Assembly: GCA_035233585.1 (NCBI GenBank)
Contig: CP141156.1
Span: forward strand, 47,303,001 to 47,367,000
Reading direction: 5' to 3'
Length of the DNA: 64,000 nucleotides
Origin: Antiaris toxicaria
Taxonomy: Eukaryota > Streptophyta > Magnoliopsida > Rosales > Moraceae
Shown here: piece after piece, positions 48,166 to 58,460 of the stretch
Position numbering within the stretch: position 1 is the stretch's first letter
Layout: the number at the start of each line of letters is the position of its first letter
Notes under the pieces: generated by a model
Told to the model about the DNA's origin: nothing
Database searches by the model: none
The model's input: the letters and a program-made list of their open reading frames with translations, nothing else
Made by a program: the position numbers and the translations under genes

Positions 48166-48874
48166 TTTACCGTCTCCTTAATTACTTACCCAATTCTTTA
48201 TCTGATCTTGCCAAATACTTTGCTAAGCTGTCCCTAATCTTACGCGATAAGGACATATGGTATCTGACTTGGGATCAATCTACGTGATTGTGAACTATAT
48301 GCTCTTATACATGCTGTGCATCAACGTGTACATGCTATGTATATTTAACATACTGTGAAAACCATCATTTCAACTCATTTTATTCATGCCGTAGGTGGAG
48401 TTAAACTTACCTAGATTATAAGCAAAAATGCGTACTCTCACCTTATCAGGTTACAGGTAACCACCTGTCAATATAATGTACTCCATTAACACTTTTGTTG
48501 TGTCACTAATTCTGTTAGTGACTAACGTAGATAAATTGTTTAGTACCGATTGCCTGTCGGTACCAACTCGCTCTCTTACAGAGTTGGATACTCTAGGTGT
48601 GGTTAATTAATTTATTGCTCATAAATTAATTACCGTCGTTCCTAGGTCACTATTACCGTTAGTGACCATAACTTGTGTCTCTATATGGTACCGAGTCCAA
48701 TCGGTACCCTATTGGTTTACTTTGGGGATTTGGTGTCTATCTTCTTATCCTATCTGATTAATTTGTCTACTTGATAGATTAATCATCGTTCCTCACTTTA
48801 TCGTTCAAAACACGGTCCTTGATTGGTTACCGACCAGTCAACTAACCGGTTAACTCGCGCGTTAATTACTTGGT

Positions 48875-49436
48875 GATGTACCGGGTTACTATCGATTGTT
48901 TGGTGTGGTAGCCTACCGGGCTACCAACACTGTTTATGGTCATTTTTGAAAAATCATTTAGTTGTCTTATAAAATACTTGGAAAATAATGTGTTTGGAAA
49001 CTGTCCACTTATTATCCCGTTGGAAGGTGGGGGACGTTTTTACGAAAACCATTTTTATTTTTAAAGTGTATAAAACATATTTTGGTCTTGTATTTTAAGA
49101 GTGGTTTTTGAACCACTTATCAAAACTGTTTTGAAACTTGTATCAAAACTGTTTTGATGTACCGGGTTACTATCGATTGTTTGGTGTAGTAGCCTACCGG
49201 GCTACCAACACTGTTTATGGTCATTTTTGAAAAATCATTTAGTTGTCTTATAAAATATTTGGAAAATAATGTGTTTCAAAACTGTCCACTTATTATCCCG
49301 TTGGAAGGTGGGGAACATTTTTACGAAAACCATTTTTATTTTTAAAGTGCATAAAACATATTTTGGTCTTGTATTTTAAGGGTGGTTTTTGAACCACTTA
49401 TCAAAACTGTTTTGAAACTTGTATGAAACGACTTTG
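48875..49436. repeat. 281-bp tandem duplication inside the inner 5' LTR
   Basis: A segment starting GATGTACCGGGTTACTATCG at 48875 starts again at 49156. The copy carries few changes. The other LTR has one copy only (about 42330), so the duplication arose after insertion or in the template of one LTR. Confidence 0.8.
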
Positions 49437-50566
49437 TTTTTGAATTTGGCAAATATAAAATTTTTCGTCCTCAACGAGATGAACAATTTTCGTGTTCACC
49501 TCGGAGTTCAAATCTAACTCAAACGAGTCCTAATCCTATCAAACCTGTGGCCTATGTGCCTAGTTTTTTTTTGGTAAAAGTCCTAGTTTTGCATCATTTT
49601 GAAAACGGCTTTGTTTGAGGCCTGAAACGGCCAAATTTTTAAAACATATGCAGGTCATCCTAAAGATTTCAATGTGTTTTACAACTTTCGTGTTGAGTCC
49701 GAAGTCCGGTTCAGACTCTAAGTCGTCCATTTTTAATAAAACCCGAGACTAATTATTGGGTTCGGATTTTTGGTCTCAGTGTTGGACACAGAGTGAAAAC
49801 CACTCTAAAAACCTATCGTATCGTCATTTTTTGCCAAGGGCTATTTGATGCAAAAACAACCAAACAAAATTTTCTTAAAACACCATGTTTCACCAAATCC
49901 CAAATTCGACATTAAGGGGGTCGAAATGGCCAAAATCCGTGGCCTTTCCTAGGGATAGATTTGTGTCCAGTCACATCCCTATACGTTTATTGCATGACAC
50001 ATACTAATAACTATTTGTAAAAATTGTAAACATAACCACAATCATATAAACTTAAAAATGGAAAGCTAAGGACTCAAAATAAAATTATTACAAACCATTT
50101 GCATAAACAAATGCTCATAAATGGCCTTGATTAAAAACTTAAAATCACTAAATCACAAAAGAGAAGGTTTCGGTTTTTACCTTTGTGCTTTGAACCAAGC
50201 ACAATTTTGAACTAGGGCTTGAGGAACTAAAGTGGCCATGTGGATTCAAGAGGATAGGGGTCGGTTTTTGTGCTAGCAAAACGCCAAAATAATTTCTGTT
50301 AAGATCAAACCAAAACAAAAACTAAAACCACAAAGGTTGGATTACAAAACTTACCCTTGATCACTTTGGAAAAGGCTTGGAAATGAAATCACCTACATGA
50401 ACTTGAAGAGGCTAGATTTTTGGTAAGCTTTTAGTGTAATTTTAGCTTGAAAATGTGAGGGTTTGGGAGGCTTAAAGGCAGTCGGCTGCAGCTAGAAGAA
50501 AGGGAGAATTGGTTGTGGTGTTTTGGGAGCCAAAAGAGAGAAATGGTAGCCCTAAGTCATGTGTGC

Positions 50567-50575
50567 CTTATATAG
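50567..50575 (-). promoter_or_regulatory. TATA box in the inner 5' LTR
   Basis: On the minus strand it reads CTATATAAGGC. The equivalent in the other LTR (43743-43752) reads CTATAAAAGG. This probably marks the U3 promoter of the long LTR. Confidence 0.5.
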
Positions 50576-52016
50576 GCAAAGCTAACCAAACTTGCTTAAG
50601 CTTAATCCTAATTAATTATCCACCATTTTAGCCTAATCATGGGACAAAATTGCTGCCCATTTTCAACTGCACAATAGCCAAGGGCTGCAGCCATTTATAA
50701 GGGGGAAATTAAAAAAAATTTCTTTGGCCATGTGTTGAAAAGTTTGAGTATTTTATTCAATAAATGGTCCAACATATCCCTAACTTTAGGTAAAACTTTT
50801 CCCACTTGTTAAGGCTGTGTTTTAGGGCTTTCTAGCTGATGGCACACGGTTTTCTAGGGGGAGAATTCATCTGCAAAATCTTCTCTTCACAGTCTAATTC
50901 CTACCGTTCGATATCTGACCATTTTTCAGCAGTGTTCTAGTTTTCATCCGAAATTGGGTTTTCTGAATTCGATTTTGACACTATCAATTCTTGATTGTTT
51001 TATACTATCTAAGAGCCCATTACCAGTCTAATTTACTGTTTATATCTTGTACTGTAGTTGTGTCTACACTGTGTTGTCCTTTCGCATGCAAACCGAGGCA
51101 TTCCCGAATGAAATTTTAGACATAGTCTCTCTTGACTAATTTGGACGTGCTGATTCCATTTTTATCAGTTTTACATCCATCGGAGGTTGTCTGGATCAAT
51201 TTTCAAGACTGCGTGATCCCATCTCAAAAAACGTATCAGGTGCCCGATTGACTAATTTGGGCGTTCTGAGCCCAAATATATCAAGTTCGGGGTGACTAAA
51301 TGTCGTCTTGACCCTCATCCTGATACTGCGTATCTCTTAAACTAAAATTCTCGTTTTGTGCTCAATCAACCAGATTGAGTCTACTAACCGTTCATATATC
51401 AGTTTTATATCAAATAAAGGCCGTTCTGGCCAGTAACTTGACACCGCGGTTCCCACTATTTAGTATTCACTGTCTTTTACTTAACTGACTAGTCTGAGTG
51501 TTCTGACTCCGATTTTGTCAGTCTTTAGGTGAGAAGAGGTCATCCAGACCATTTTCTCGATATCATACCCTTGCTAGGGTTTCTCATCGTTGTTGTGCTC
51601 AGACGATCTGTCCGAGTGTTCTGGTGATCTATTCACCAGTCTTGTACCAAGAAATGGTCATCCAGACCAGTTTTCTAACACTGCGTCTCTCATACATTTA
51701 TACACATAATAGGATAGACCGGGTTCACTATCGATCGTCCCTTTCACTGCACGAATAGTACTTAAACAGTACCGTATCTGTTTAGTCTATTCAACTGGAA
51801 AACTATACTATATTTTCCAACTTAATTACTCATTATATAGTAATTAGGTTTTATACATTTTTGAGAGTCTATATAACAACTCTCTACTCATTACACGGCT
51901 TTTAACACGGGCGTGTATTTGATCGTATCACTTAAATTCACGCTAAATGACATCAAATTATTCCTCAATTTTTCATTATTTAGAATTTAGGTTACATGAG
52001 TATGAGGGTCCTTACA

Positions 52017-52021
52017 ATCAG
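52017..52021 (+). repeat. Target-site duplication of the inner element, right copy (mutated)
   Basis: ATCAG, derived from ACCGG (see 40630-40634 and the empty site at 59048-59052). Confidence 0.65.
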
Positions 52022-52161
52022 GTCTTTGCCACACCAACGACCGTCGTGCCAGAGCATCGCCGCCGTGAGTCTCCTTTCTGGGCCGGCCGAACCTCCCAAA
52101 CCAAAAGAAAAAAAAAATATGTATATGTATGTTTGTATATATATATATATATTAGTTAACA

Positions 52162-52199
<38 letters not shown>

Positions 52200-53510
52200 T
52201 AAAAATAATGATTTTTAAAATGTATATTTAAATTGATTTGAAATTTGAAATTTAAACCATTATGAGAATTGGAATTTTTCTGCAGGTTAAGCGTTTTGGA
52301 GCTCTTGAGGAGTTTATATTTTAAAGCAGGTTATGCCGAAATTTAAAAAATATATATATTTTGGGTATTTGTATTAAGTGTCGTTTTAAAATTTCAGTGT
52401 TAAAATAAAATATTGTTTTGAATTTTAAAATTCAACAACACACTAATTAATTGAATTTACTGTAATTCGATTACGGAATTTTTGGACAAATAATTAAATT
52501 ATTTGTAATTTTTGTTTTGGGTACTTGTTGATCAGAATTTGGAGAAAGGACTATCTTGGAATACGTACGAGATGTTATCAGTAGAATTAATTTGCCAACA
52601 GGTAGGATATCTTATTCTCTCCTTGTAGCCTATTTTGTTTTTAGTGATTTGGCCCAAATGATTTAAAGAAAATGAATTTATAAAGTTTTATAAATTCTAT
52701 GATTTTGGAAATATCACGATTTCGGAAATTAAAGAAAAATATCTGGTCAAGGATTTTTGGAAAATAATATGGCATATTTTATTACGTGACTCTTATTTTC
52801 AGAGAAAATTTGAAAATAGAATTTGGTGTTAAAGTATACTGAAAGCAGCACATATGTGCAAAGAGTACACATATCGATCGATGACAACCCATCATGCAAT
52901 GTTGTAGTGGGGGAAGCTCATACGGACCGTACACAAACTAGATGTATTTAAGGACACAATTTGCACATTCACGATTACACGTTTAAGATTCTGTACTGCA
53001 TTTATATAATATTATTATCCTGTTTCAAAATAATATGTTGAAAAATGATTTAAAAATATCCTATTAGGCCTTTCGCTCATTGTTTAAAATTGGTAAACCC
53101 CCAGAGAAGGAAGCTGATTAGTAAATACGAGTTAGTTAAATTCAGAGCTTGAAGGCTAAGAACGAGAAGTCTGTTTATTTATATTTATAGTCATGTACAT
53201 AAACCTGAATGTTCCAGGACCGTAAACTTGAATGTTCCGGGATTGTAAACTTTAAGTTTCATTTTATTATTTGTAATTTATTTTATTTTATCCACGTATG
53301 TATCTGTGGGAAAATGGGGAACCTGTCATGATATTTTAATGTTTAGTAAGTTTTCTTGAGCATAATTGAAAAAAAAAAATAAAAATAAATAGACAATAAA
53401 TAGTTTTAAGACAAAACCGGTGGACCTAGGAAATTGGGATTTACCATTCGTTGATCCGATTCATTGATTTCATCCCTAAAACGTCACGCCCCGGGTTTTA
53501 GGACGTGACA
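52022..53510 (+). mobile_element. 5' LTR of the outer chromovirus, second part
   Basis: It resumes the LTR exactly where the empty site of the 3' LTR continues (GTCTTTGCC against GTCTTCACC) and ends GGACGTGACA. It aligns with 59053-60491. Confidence 0.88.
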
Positions 53511-53517
53511 ATTGTTT

Positions 53518-53533
53518 TGGTATCAGAGCATGG
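53518..53533 (+). other. Primer-binding site (initiator Met tRNA) of the outer element
   Basis: TGGTATCAGAGCATGG, 7 bases after the LTR end, is the canonical complement of the 3' end of plant initiator tRNA-Met and primes minus-strand cDNA. Confidence 0.9.
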
Positions 53534-53622
53534 TTTGGGATTCTCATAGGAAATTATATGCATACTTGGAATATAATAAAATACAAACTTACAGTCTGGG
53601 ATTTTATTTCATTTTTTTTAGA

Positions 53623-54737
53623 ATGCCACCAAGACATAGACATGGAAACGTCCCAACCCTGATGCCAGAGCAAGAGTAGACAAATATCATTGAGGAAGTC
53701 ATATATCAGGTGTTTCAAAACTTAGCAAATCGTGCGAGAAATGAGCCAATGGTACATGATGTGAATCGAAACTTGCAAGGTTTTCAATGACTCAAAGTTT
53801 CATCCTTTACTGGTGATAGCAATCCTTAAGAAGCAGACGATTGGTTCCAAGGAATAGTAATGAAAATGGACACCACACAGACCCTACTCGAGCATAGGAT
53901 TGAAGTTGTTTCCACTTGTTTCGATGGTAAAGCTGGCATCTGGTGGAGCAAAATAAGAAGAACTCACAATCCACAAGAGATGGCCTGGGAAATGTTTGAA
54001 CAGCTGTTCTATGATCAATTTTTTCCAGAGAGTTTCAAAGATCAAAAAGTTATAGAGTTCATGAGCCTACAACAGGGGAACATGACTGTGTTCGAGTATG
54101 TATCTACATTCAGGGAGCTATTAAGATTTGCTTCTTAAATGGTGGCCACTGAGCGAACAAAATGCATAAAGTTTGAGCAAGGACTCAAACCATCTGTAAG
54201 AAGATTACTGGTGGGTATGCTAATTCGAGACTACCCGACACTGGTATCAGTCGCCTTGCGCATAGAACAGGATAATCAAAATTTTAAGAAGGAGAGAACA
54301 GAAGCTCTAAAGACATCTGGTGGACTGAAAAAAGCTAGCGAGGAACTCGCACCCAAGTTGGTGGAGGTAACATCAGAGATAGAAAGGCTAACAACACTGG
54401 TAACACATCCTTTGGAGGGTCTCATCCATATACAATATATTGCTATAATTGTGGCCAAACGGGACACCTGAGGAGGAATTGCCCCTATAGACAGTAACAA
54501 CAGGCTCAGCAGCCTTAACAATCCACTCAGTCATCAACAGGATTCCGTCAACCTGGATCCGAACAATTCAGTCAGGGACAATCAGGATTTGGTCAGTCTC
54601 AGTACATGCCACCACAACCCTCCTTTCAGTCAAACTACCGACCTCAGTCATCTTAACCCCATATGAGACCTCAGATGTCAACTAGCATGTAAGCTTCCTC
54701 ATAACCGCCACAATTTAGACCAGTCGGACCAACTTCG
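53623..54737 (+). pseudogene. Gag of the outer chromovirus, decayed
   Basis: Gag forms the particle. The frame starts with MPPRHRHGN at 53623 and has early stops near 53677 and 53788. The conserved retrotransposon gag core (WW, F..LFYDQFFPES, F..L.QG.MTV.EY...F..L.RFA) lies at 53860-54138, then a stop and the second half (KC.KFEQGLKP.VR..L) at 54139-54300. A CCHC zinc knuckle, CYNCGQTGHLRRNC (54441-54482), is in another frame, so at least one frameshift precedes it. The rest, to 54737, is the usual Gln/Pro/Ser-rich linker, with stops. The order and spacing are those of Tekay-type gag. Confidence 0.85.
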
Positions 54738-55200
54738 TTGAGGAACAATACAAACGACCGGGGTAAAGGGAAGATGTATGCTGTGGAAGAAGGTGACCCA
54801 ACTGTTCAGAACAGTCCTACAGTCATGGACGGTATGATCTTGATCTCTTCTAGTTGGGCACATGTATTATTTGATACTGGCACCAGTCATTCCTTTATTA
54901 CATCGACATTCGCAAAAACACTAGAATTAGAAATAAAACCTATAGAGTCACCTTTGCACTTATATATACCACTTGGGAAACTGAAGTTTTTCTTTGATGT
55001 GTTAGACAAATATTGTTACGCGAGAAGGCGAATAACTTAATGTCTAATTAATTATTCTACCAATGACACACTATGATGTGATTCTTGGTACGGATTGGTT
55101 AACTCAGAATAGGGTAACTTTAGACTGTCATCATTAGAAGGTGATGTTATTAATGGGATCGAACCTGACGGTAATTGAACTTGAGAGTTCTAATTAGGTA
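54738..55200 (+). pseudogene. Aspartic protease of the outer chromovirus, decayed
   Basis: The protease cuts the Gag-Pol polyprotein. The active-site motif DTGTSHSFI (Asp codon at 54873; the usual form is DTGASHSFI) sits in an open frame from 54738 to 55040. It then breaks, with the flap and YDVILGTDWL-like remnants read near 55068-55100 in another frame. Confidence 0.8.
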
Positions 55201-56022
55201 ATGACCAGCAAGCTATTGACACCTGCCATAGGTGGTCGATGGAAGCTGTTATGTATTGCTACTATTTTCACATTGGATGGCGATAACAATGTGAGCAATG
55301 ACGATCGTTCTACTCCAGTTGTAGATGAATTTCCAAATGTATTTCCTCAAGATCTACCTGGATTACCACCTGATCGGGAGGTAGAATTCTGTATTGATCT
55401 CATCCCTGGTATAGCTCTGATATCTTTTCCTCCCTACACTACAAAATGGCACCTGTGGAAAAAAGCCGAATTGCGGAAGTAGTTGATGGAACTAGAACTC
55501 AAAGCATTCATTCGACTTAGTAAATCACCATAGAGAGTACCAGTCTTATTTGCAAAGAAACAAGATGGAAGCTTACGGTTGTGTATTGACTATAGGCAGT
55601 TGAATAGGGTGACGATCAAGAATAAGTATCCCTTGCCAAGGATCGATGAATTATTTGATCAATTAGAAGGTGCTCAATACTTTTCCAAAATCGACCTGAG
55701 ATCTGGGTACCACCAACTAAAAATCCAAGAAGTGGATCATCCAAAGACTGTGTTTAGGACTCGATATGGATCTTATGAATTCTTGGTTATGCCTTTTGGT
55801 TTAATGAATGCCCCAGTAGCTTTCATAGACTTGATGAATCATGTTTTTCGACTGTTTTTAGATCAGTTTATCATTGTCTTCATTGATGATATTCTGATCT
55901 ACTCCAAGACTCAGAAAGAACATGAACAGCATTTGAGATTGGTTCTACAAACCTTACGAGAGCATCAATTGTATGCCAAGAGGGAGAAATGCGACTTTTG
56001 GTTATCAAAAGTCAAATTCTTG
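55201..56022 (+). pseudogene. Reverse transcriptase of the outer chromovirus, decayed
   Basis: The RT copies element RNA into DNA. Visible landmarks are the pre-RT segment FPNVFPQDLPGLPPDREVEF (about 55333-55392), CIDYRQLN, YPLPRIDELFDQL, FSKIDLRSGYHQLKI, FRTRYGSYEF, MPFGLMNAP, and the catalytic FIDDIL with its Asp pair at 55885-55890. Stops lie near 55480 and 55531. A single-base deletion near 56022 (after KFLG) ends the frame, and the pol reading continues in another frame. Confidence 0.88.
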
Positions 56023-56654
56023 GGCACATTATATCCGGTCAAGATATAACTGTAGATCCTGTTAAGATCGAGGTGATATTGAAATGGGAATGACCGAGGA
56101 ATGTAACTGAAATAAGAAGTTTTCTGGGATTGATAAGTTATTATCGCAAATTTGTTCAGGATTTTTCTCGAATCACAACTCTAATGACACAAATAACGAG
56201 GAAGGGTGTTTGATTCTATTGGGATAGCAAATGTGAGAATGCTTTTCAAGAATTAAAGACTCGCCTGACTAGTGCTCTAGTTCTTATAATTCTTAAGCCT
56301 AAAGAACCTTATGAAGTCTATATAGATGCATCGAAAGAAGGACTTGGGTGTGTTCTAATGCAAGGAGGACATGTTGTGGCTTATGCATTACGATAGTTGA
56401 AGACGCACGAGAAGAAATACCCAACATATGATTTGGAGTTAGCAGCCATTATATTCGCTTTGAAAAATTGGAGATGCTATCTCTATGGTGTCTTATTTCA
56501 GATTTTCTCTAATCATAAGAGTTTACAGTATCTCTTTATTCTGAAAGATCTGAACTTGAGACAGCGACGTTGGGTAGAATATATGGAAGACTATGACTTT
56601 ACTCTAGAATATCATCCAGGTAAGACTAATGTCGTAGTAGATGCTCTTAGTTGA
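56023..56654 (+). pseudogene. RNase H of the outer chromovirus, decayed
   Basis: It follows RT in the shifted frame: RSFLGLISYYRKFV connection motif (about 56115-56155), then YIDASKEGLGCVL with the first catalytic Asp at 56325-56327, DLELAAIIFALKNWR, the ...NHKSLQYL and LNLRQRRW motifs, and the end YHPGKTNVVVDALS. In-frame stops are at about 56091, 56211, 56394 (TAG) and 56652 (TGA). The last two are what CAG-to-TAG and CGA-to-TGA changes would produce in conserved RQ and SR positions. Confidence 0.85.
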
Positions 56655-57881
56655 AAAGGTGCAAGTGTTCTTGCCTCATTAGTAGTACTTGATTGGAAGA
56701 GAACAGTAGTGATCGAAGACTATGATTTTCAAATTTCTGGGGATCAAGAATCACTCACCTTCTATAACTTGGTGACTCCTCCATACCTGGTTCAACAAGT
56801 TAAAGAAAATCAACATACTGATAGCCATCTTCAAAATGTTTGGTCAAAGCTTCAAAATAGAGAACAATTAGAACACTGGAACATCTGTAGTGATGGAACT
56901 TTGTACTTCAAACATTGTTTAGCTATTCCACAAATACCTGAATTGAAGAAGGCAATTATGGATGAAGCTCATAAATCTCGATTTACAATTCACCCAGGAG
57001 TTATCAAAATGCACAAGGATTTAAAAAGGCAATACTGGTGGCGAAACATGAAGAACGATGTGATAGCTTATGTGAAGACTTGTCAGAATTGTCTCAAGAT
57101 CAAAGCGTAATATCAGAAATCCAGACAGATGCTACAGTCGTTACCTATTTTGGAGTGGAAATGGGAAGAAATTACTATGGATTTTCTTATGGGACTACCG
57201 AGAACACAGAATGGCTTTGATGCTATTTGGGTAGTGGTAGATCGATTGACGAAATCAGCACACTTTATTCTTATCAAGTCAACATATGGTAGGAATAACT
57301 TAGCAAAGGTATATCTTGACAAGATAGTCAAATATCATGGAGTATCACTGAGTATCATTTCTGATCGAGATCCTCGATTCACTGCTTGATACTGGAAGAG
57401 TTTTCAGATAGCTTTGGAAATGGATTTGAAGTTCAGCACCGCTTTTCATCCGCAAACTGATGGACAATCTGAAAGAGTTATTCAGATTCTTGAAGACATG
57501 TTGCGAGCATGTGCTCTAGATTATGGGAACAAATGGATTAATAATCTGTCGTTAGCAAAGTTTGCCTATAATAATAGTTATTAGTCTAGCATTAAAATGA
57601 CATCGTTCGAAGCTTTTTATGGAAGCCTATGTAAATTTCCCATATGTTGGATCGAACTCGAAGATCGAGCTCATACTGGCACAACTATTGTCGAGGAAAC
57701 TATGGAAAAAATTTGAATTATTCAGGAACACTTAAAGATAGCTTAGAGCTGACAAAAGAGGTATGCTGATAGACGACGAAGACCATTAGAATTTAAGGTA
57801 GGTGATTTTGTACTTCTAAAAGCCTCACCTCGAAAAGGAGTATCACATTTTGGTAAGAAAGGAAAACTGGCTCCACGATAT
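56655..57881 (+). pseudogene. Integrase of the outer chromovirus, decayed
   Basis: The integrase inserts the cDNA. It has an N-terminal zinc-binding HHCC segment (H...HPG..K...LK..YWW..M..D...YV..C..C) at about 56965-57103. The catalytic core has D in TMDFLMGLP (about 57180), D in IISDRDPRF (about 57363), and E in DGQSERVIQ about 35 residues later (57472 region). In-frame stops lie at 57108 (TAA), 57387 (TGA), 57582 (TAG) and near 57714, 57744 and 57750. The frame is otherwise continuous with RNase H. Confidence 0.88.
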
Positions 57882-58205
57882 GTGGGACCGTTTCTCATTA
57901 TTCAACGTGTCGGTAAAGTAGCTTATCACCTAGCATTGCCATCGGAGTTGTCACATGTACATGATGTATTTCATGTGTCTATGCTAAGAAAATGCGAACC
58001 GGGTCCTACTGCAATAGTCTCATTCGAGGATATTCCAATTCGAGAAGATGCTTCTTATGATGAAGTACTAGTGCAGATTCTCGACAGAAAGGTTAAGAGA
58101 ATCCAACATCAAGAGATTGTGTTAGTCAAAGTTTTATGGCAGCATCATGGTATTGAAGATGCTACTTGGGAATTGAAAAGTGAAATGTTAGAGAAATATC
58201 CTTAA
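57882..58205 (+). pseudogene. Integrase C-terminus with chromodomain
   Basis: An open frame of 107 codons in the same frame as the integrase core. It first carries the GPF.I..RVGKVAYHL.LP and HDVFHVSMLRK motifs, then the chromodomain with VLVQILDRKVKRI and VLWQHHGIEDATWELKSEM. The chromodomain is the hallmark of chromoviruses and is thought to guide insertion to particular chromatin. It is the best-preserved part of the element's coding region. Confidence 0.88.
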
Positions 58206-58252
58206 TTGTTTGAGAGCTTAGATCATTCGAATTTCGAGGACAAAATTCTTTT

Positions 58253-58267
58253 GTAGGATAGGAGAAT
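58253..58267 (+). other. Degenerate polypurine tract of the outer element
   Basis: GTAGGATAGGAGAAT lies directly before the 3' LTR, after the typical TTCGAGGACAAAATTC tail. It would prime plus-strand DNA synthesis. Confidence 0.65.
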
Positions 58268-58425
58268 TGTCACGTTGCAAAATTTTAAATTTCAAAATTT
58301 GTACGTGAGTGTATAAAATATATATATATTGGTGTGTCAATTAGCATTTAATTATGAGAATTTAAATTTAAATTTTTACTATATTAACTATCAACTTGAA
58401 AATATTTTTAAATCATTTGACAATT

Positions 58426-58460
<35 letters not shown>

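Larger units (their letters stand above)
40635..52016 (-). mobile_element. Inner chromovirus derivative with very long LTRs (LTR-A family), minus orientation
   Basis: Two direct LTRs (40635-45187, 4553 bp; 47100-52016, 4917 bp) start TGTGAC and end TTACA. In element orientation the order is 5' LTR (right), iMet-type PBS (47087-47097, TGGTATCGGAG), a short internal region (45188-47099, 1.9 kb), a PPT-like AAGGGGG next to the left LTR, and the 3' LTR. Only a remnant of RNase H and the end of a chromodomain survive inside. Protease, RT and integrase are missing, so the element is deleted internally. It lies in the LTR of an oppositely oriented element. Confidence 0.88.
47100..52016 (-). mobile_element. 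5' LTR of the inner element
   Basis: Homologous to 40635-45187 but 364 bp longer, mainly through a ~281-bp duplication at 48875-49436 and one extra partial unit in the 35-bp array at 47950-48165. A TATA box lies at 50567-50575 on the minus strand (TATATAAGG). Confidence 0.88.

Noticed and set aside
53511..58267. Endogenous pararetrovirus
   Set aside because: LTRs, target duplications, an iMet PBS, an integrase core and a chromodomain show a Ty3/gypsy chromovirus; pararetroviruses lack LTRs and integrase.
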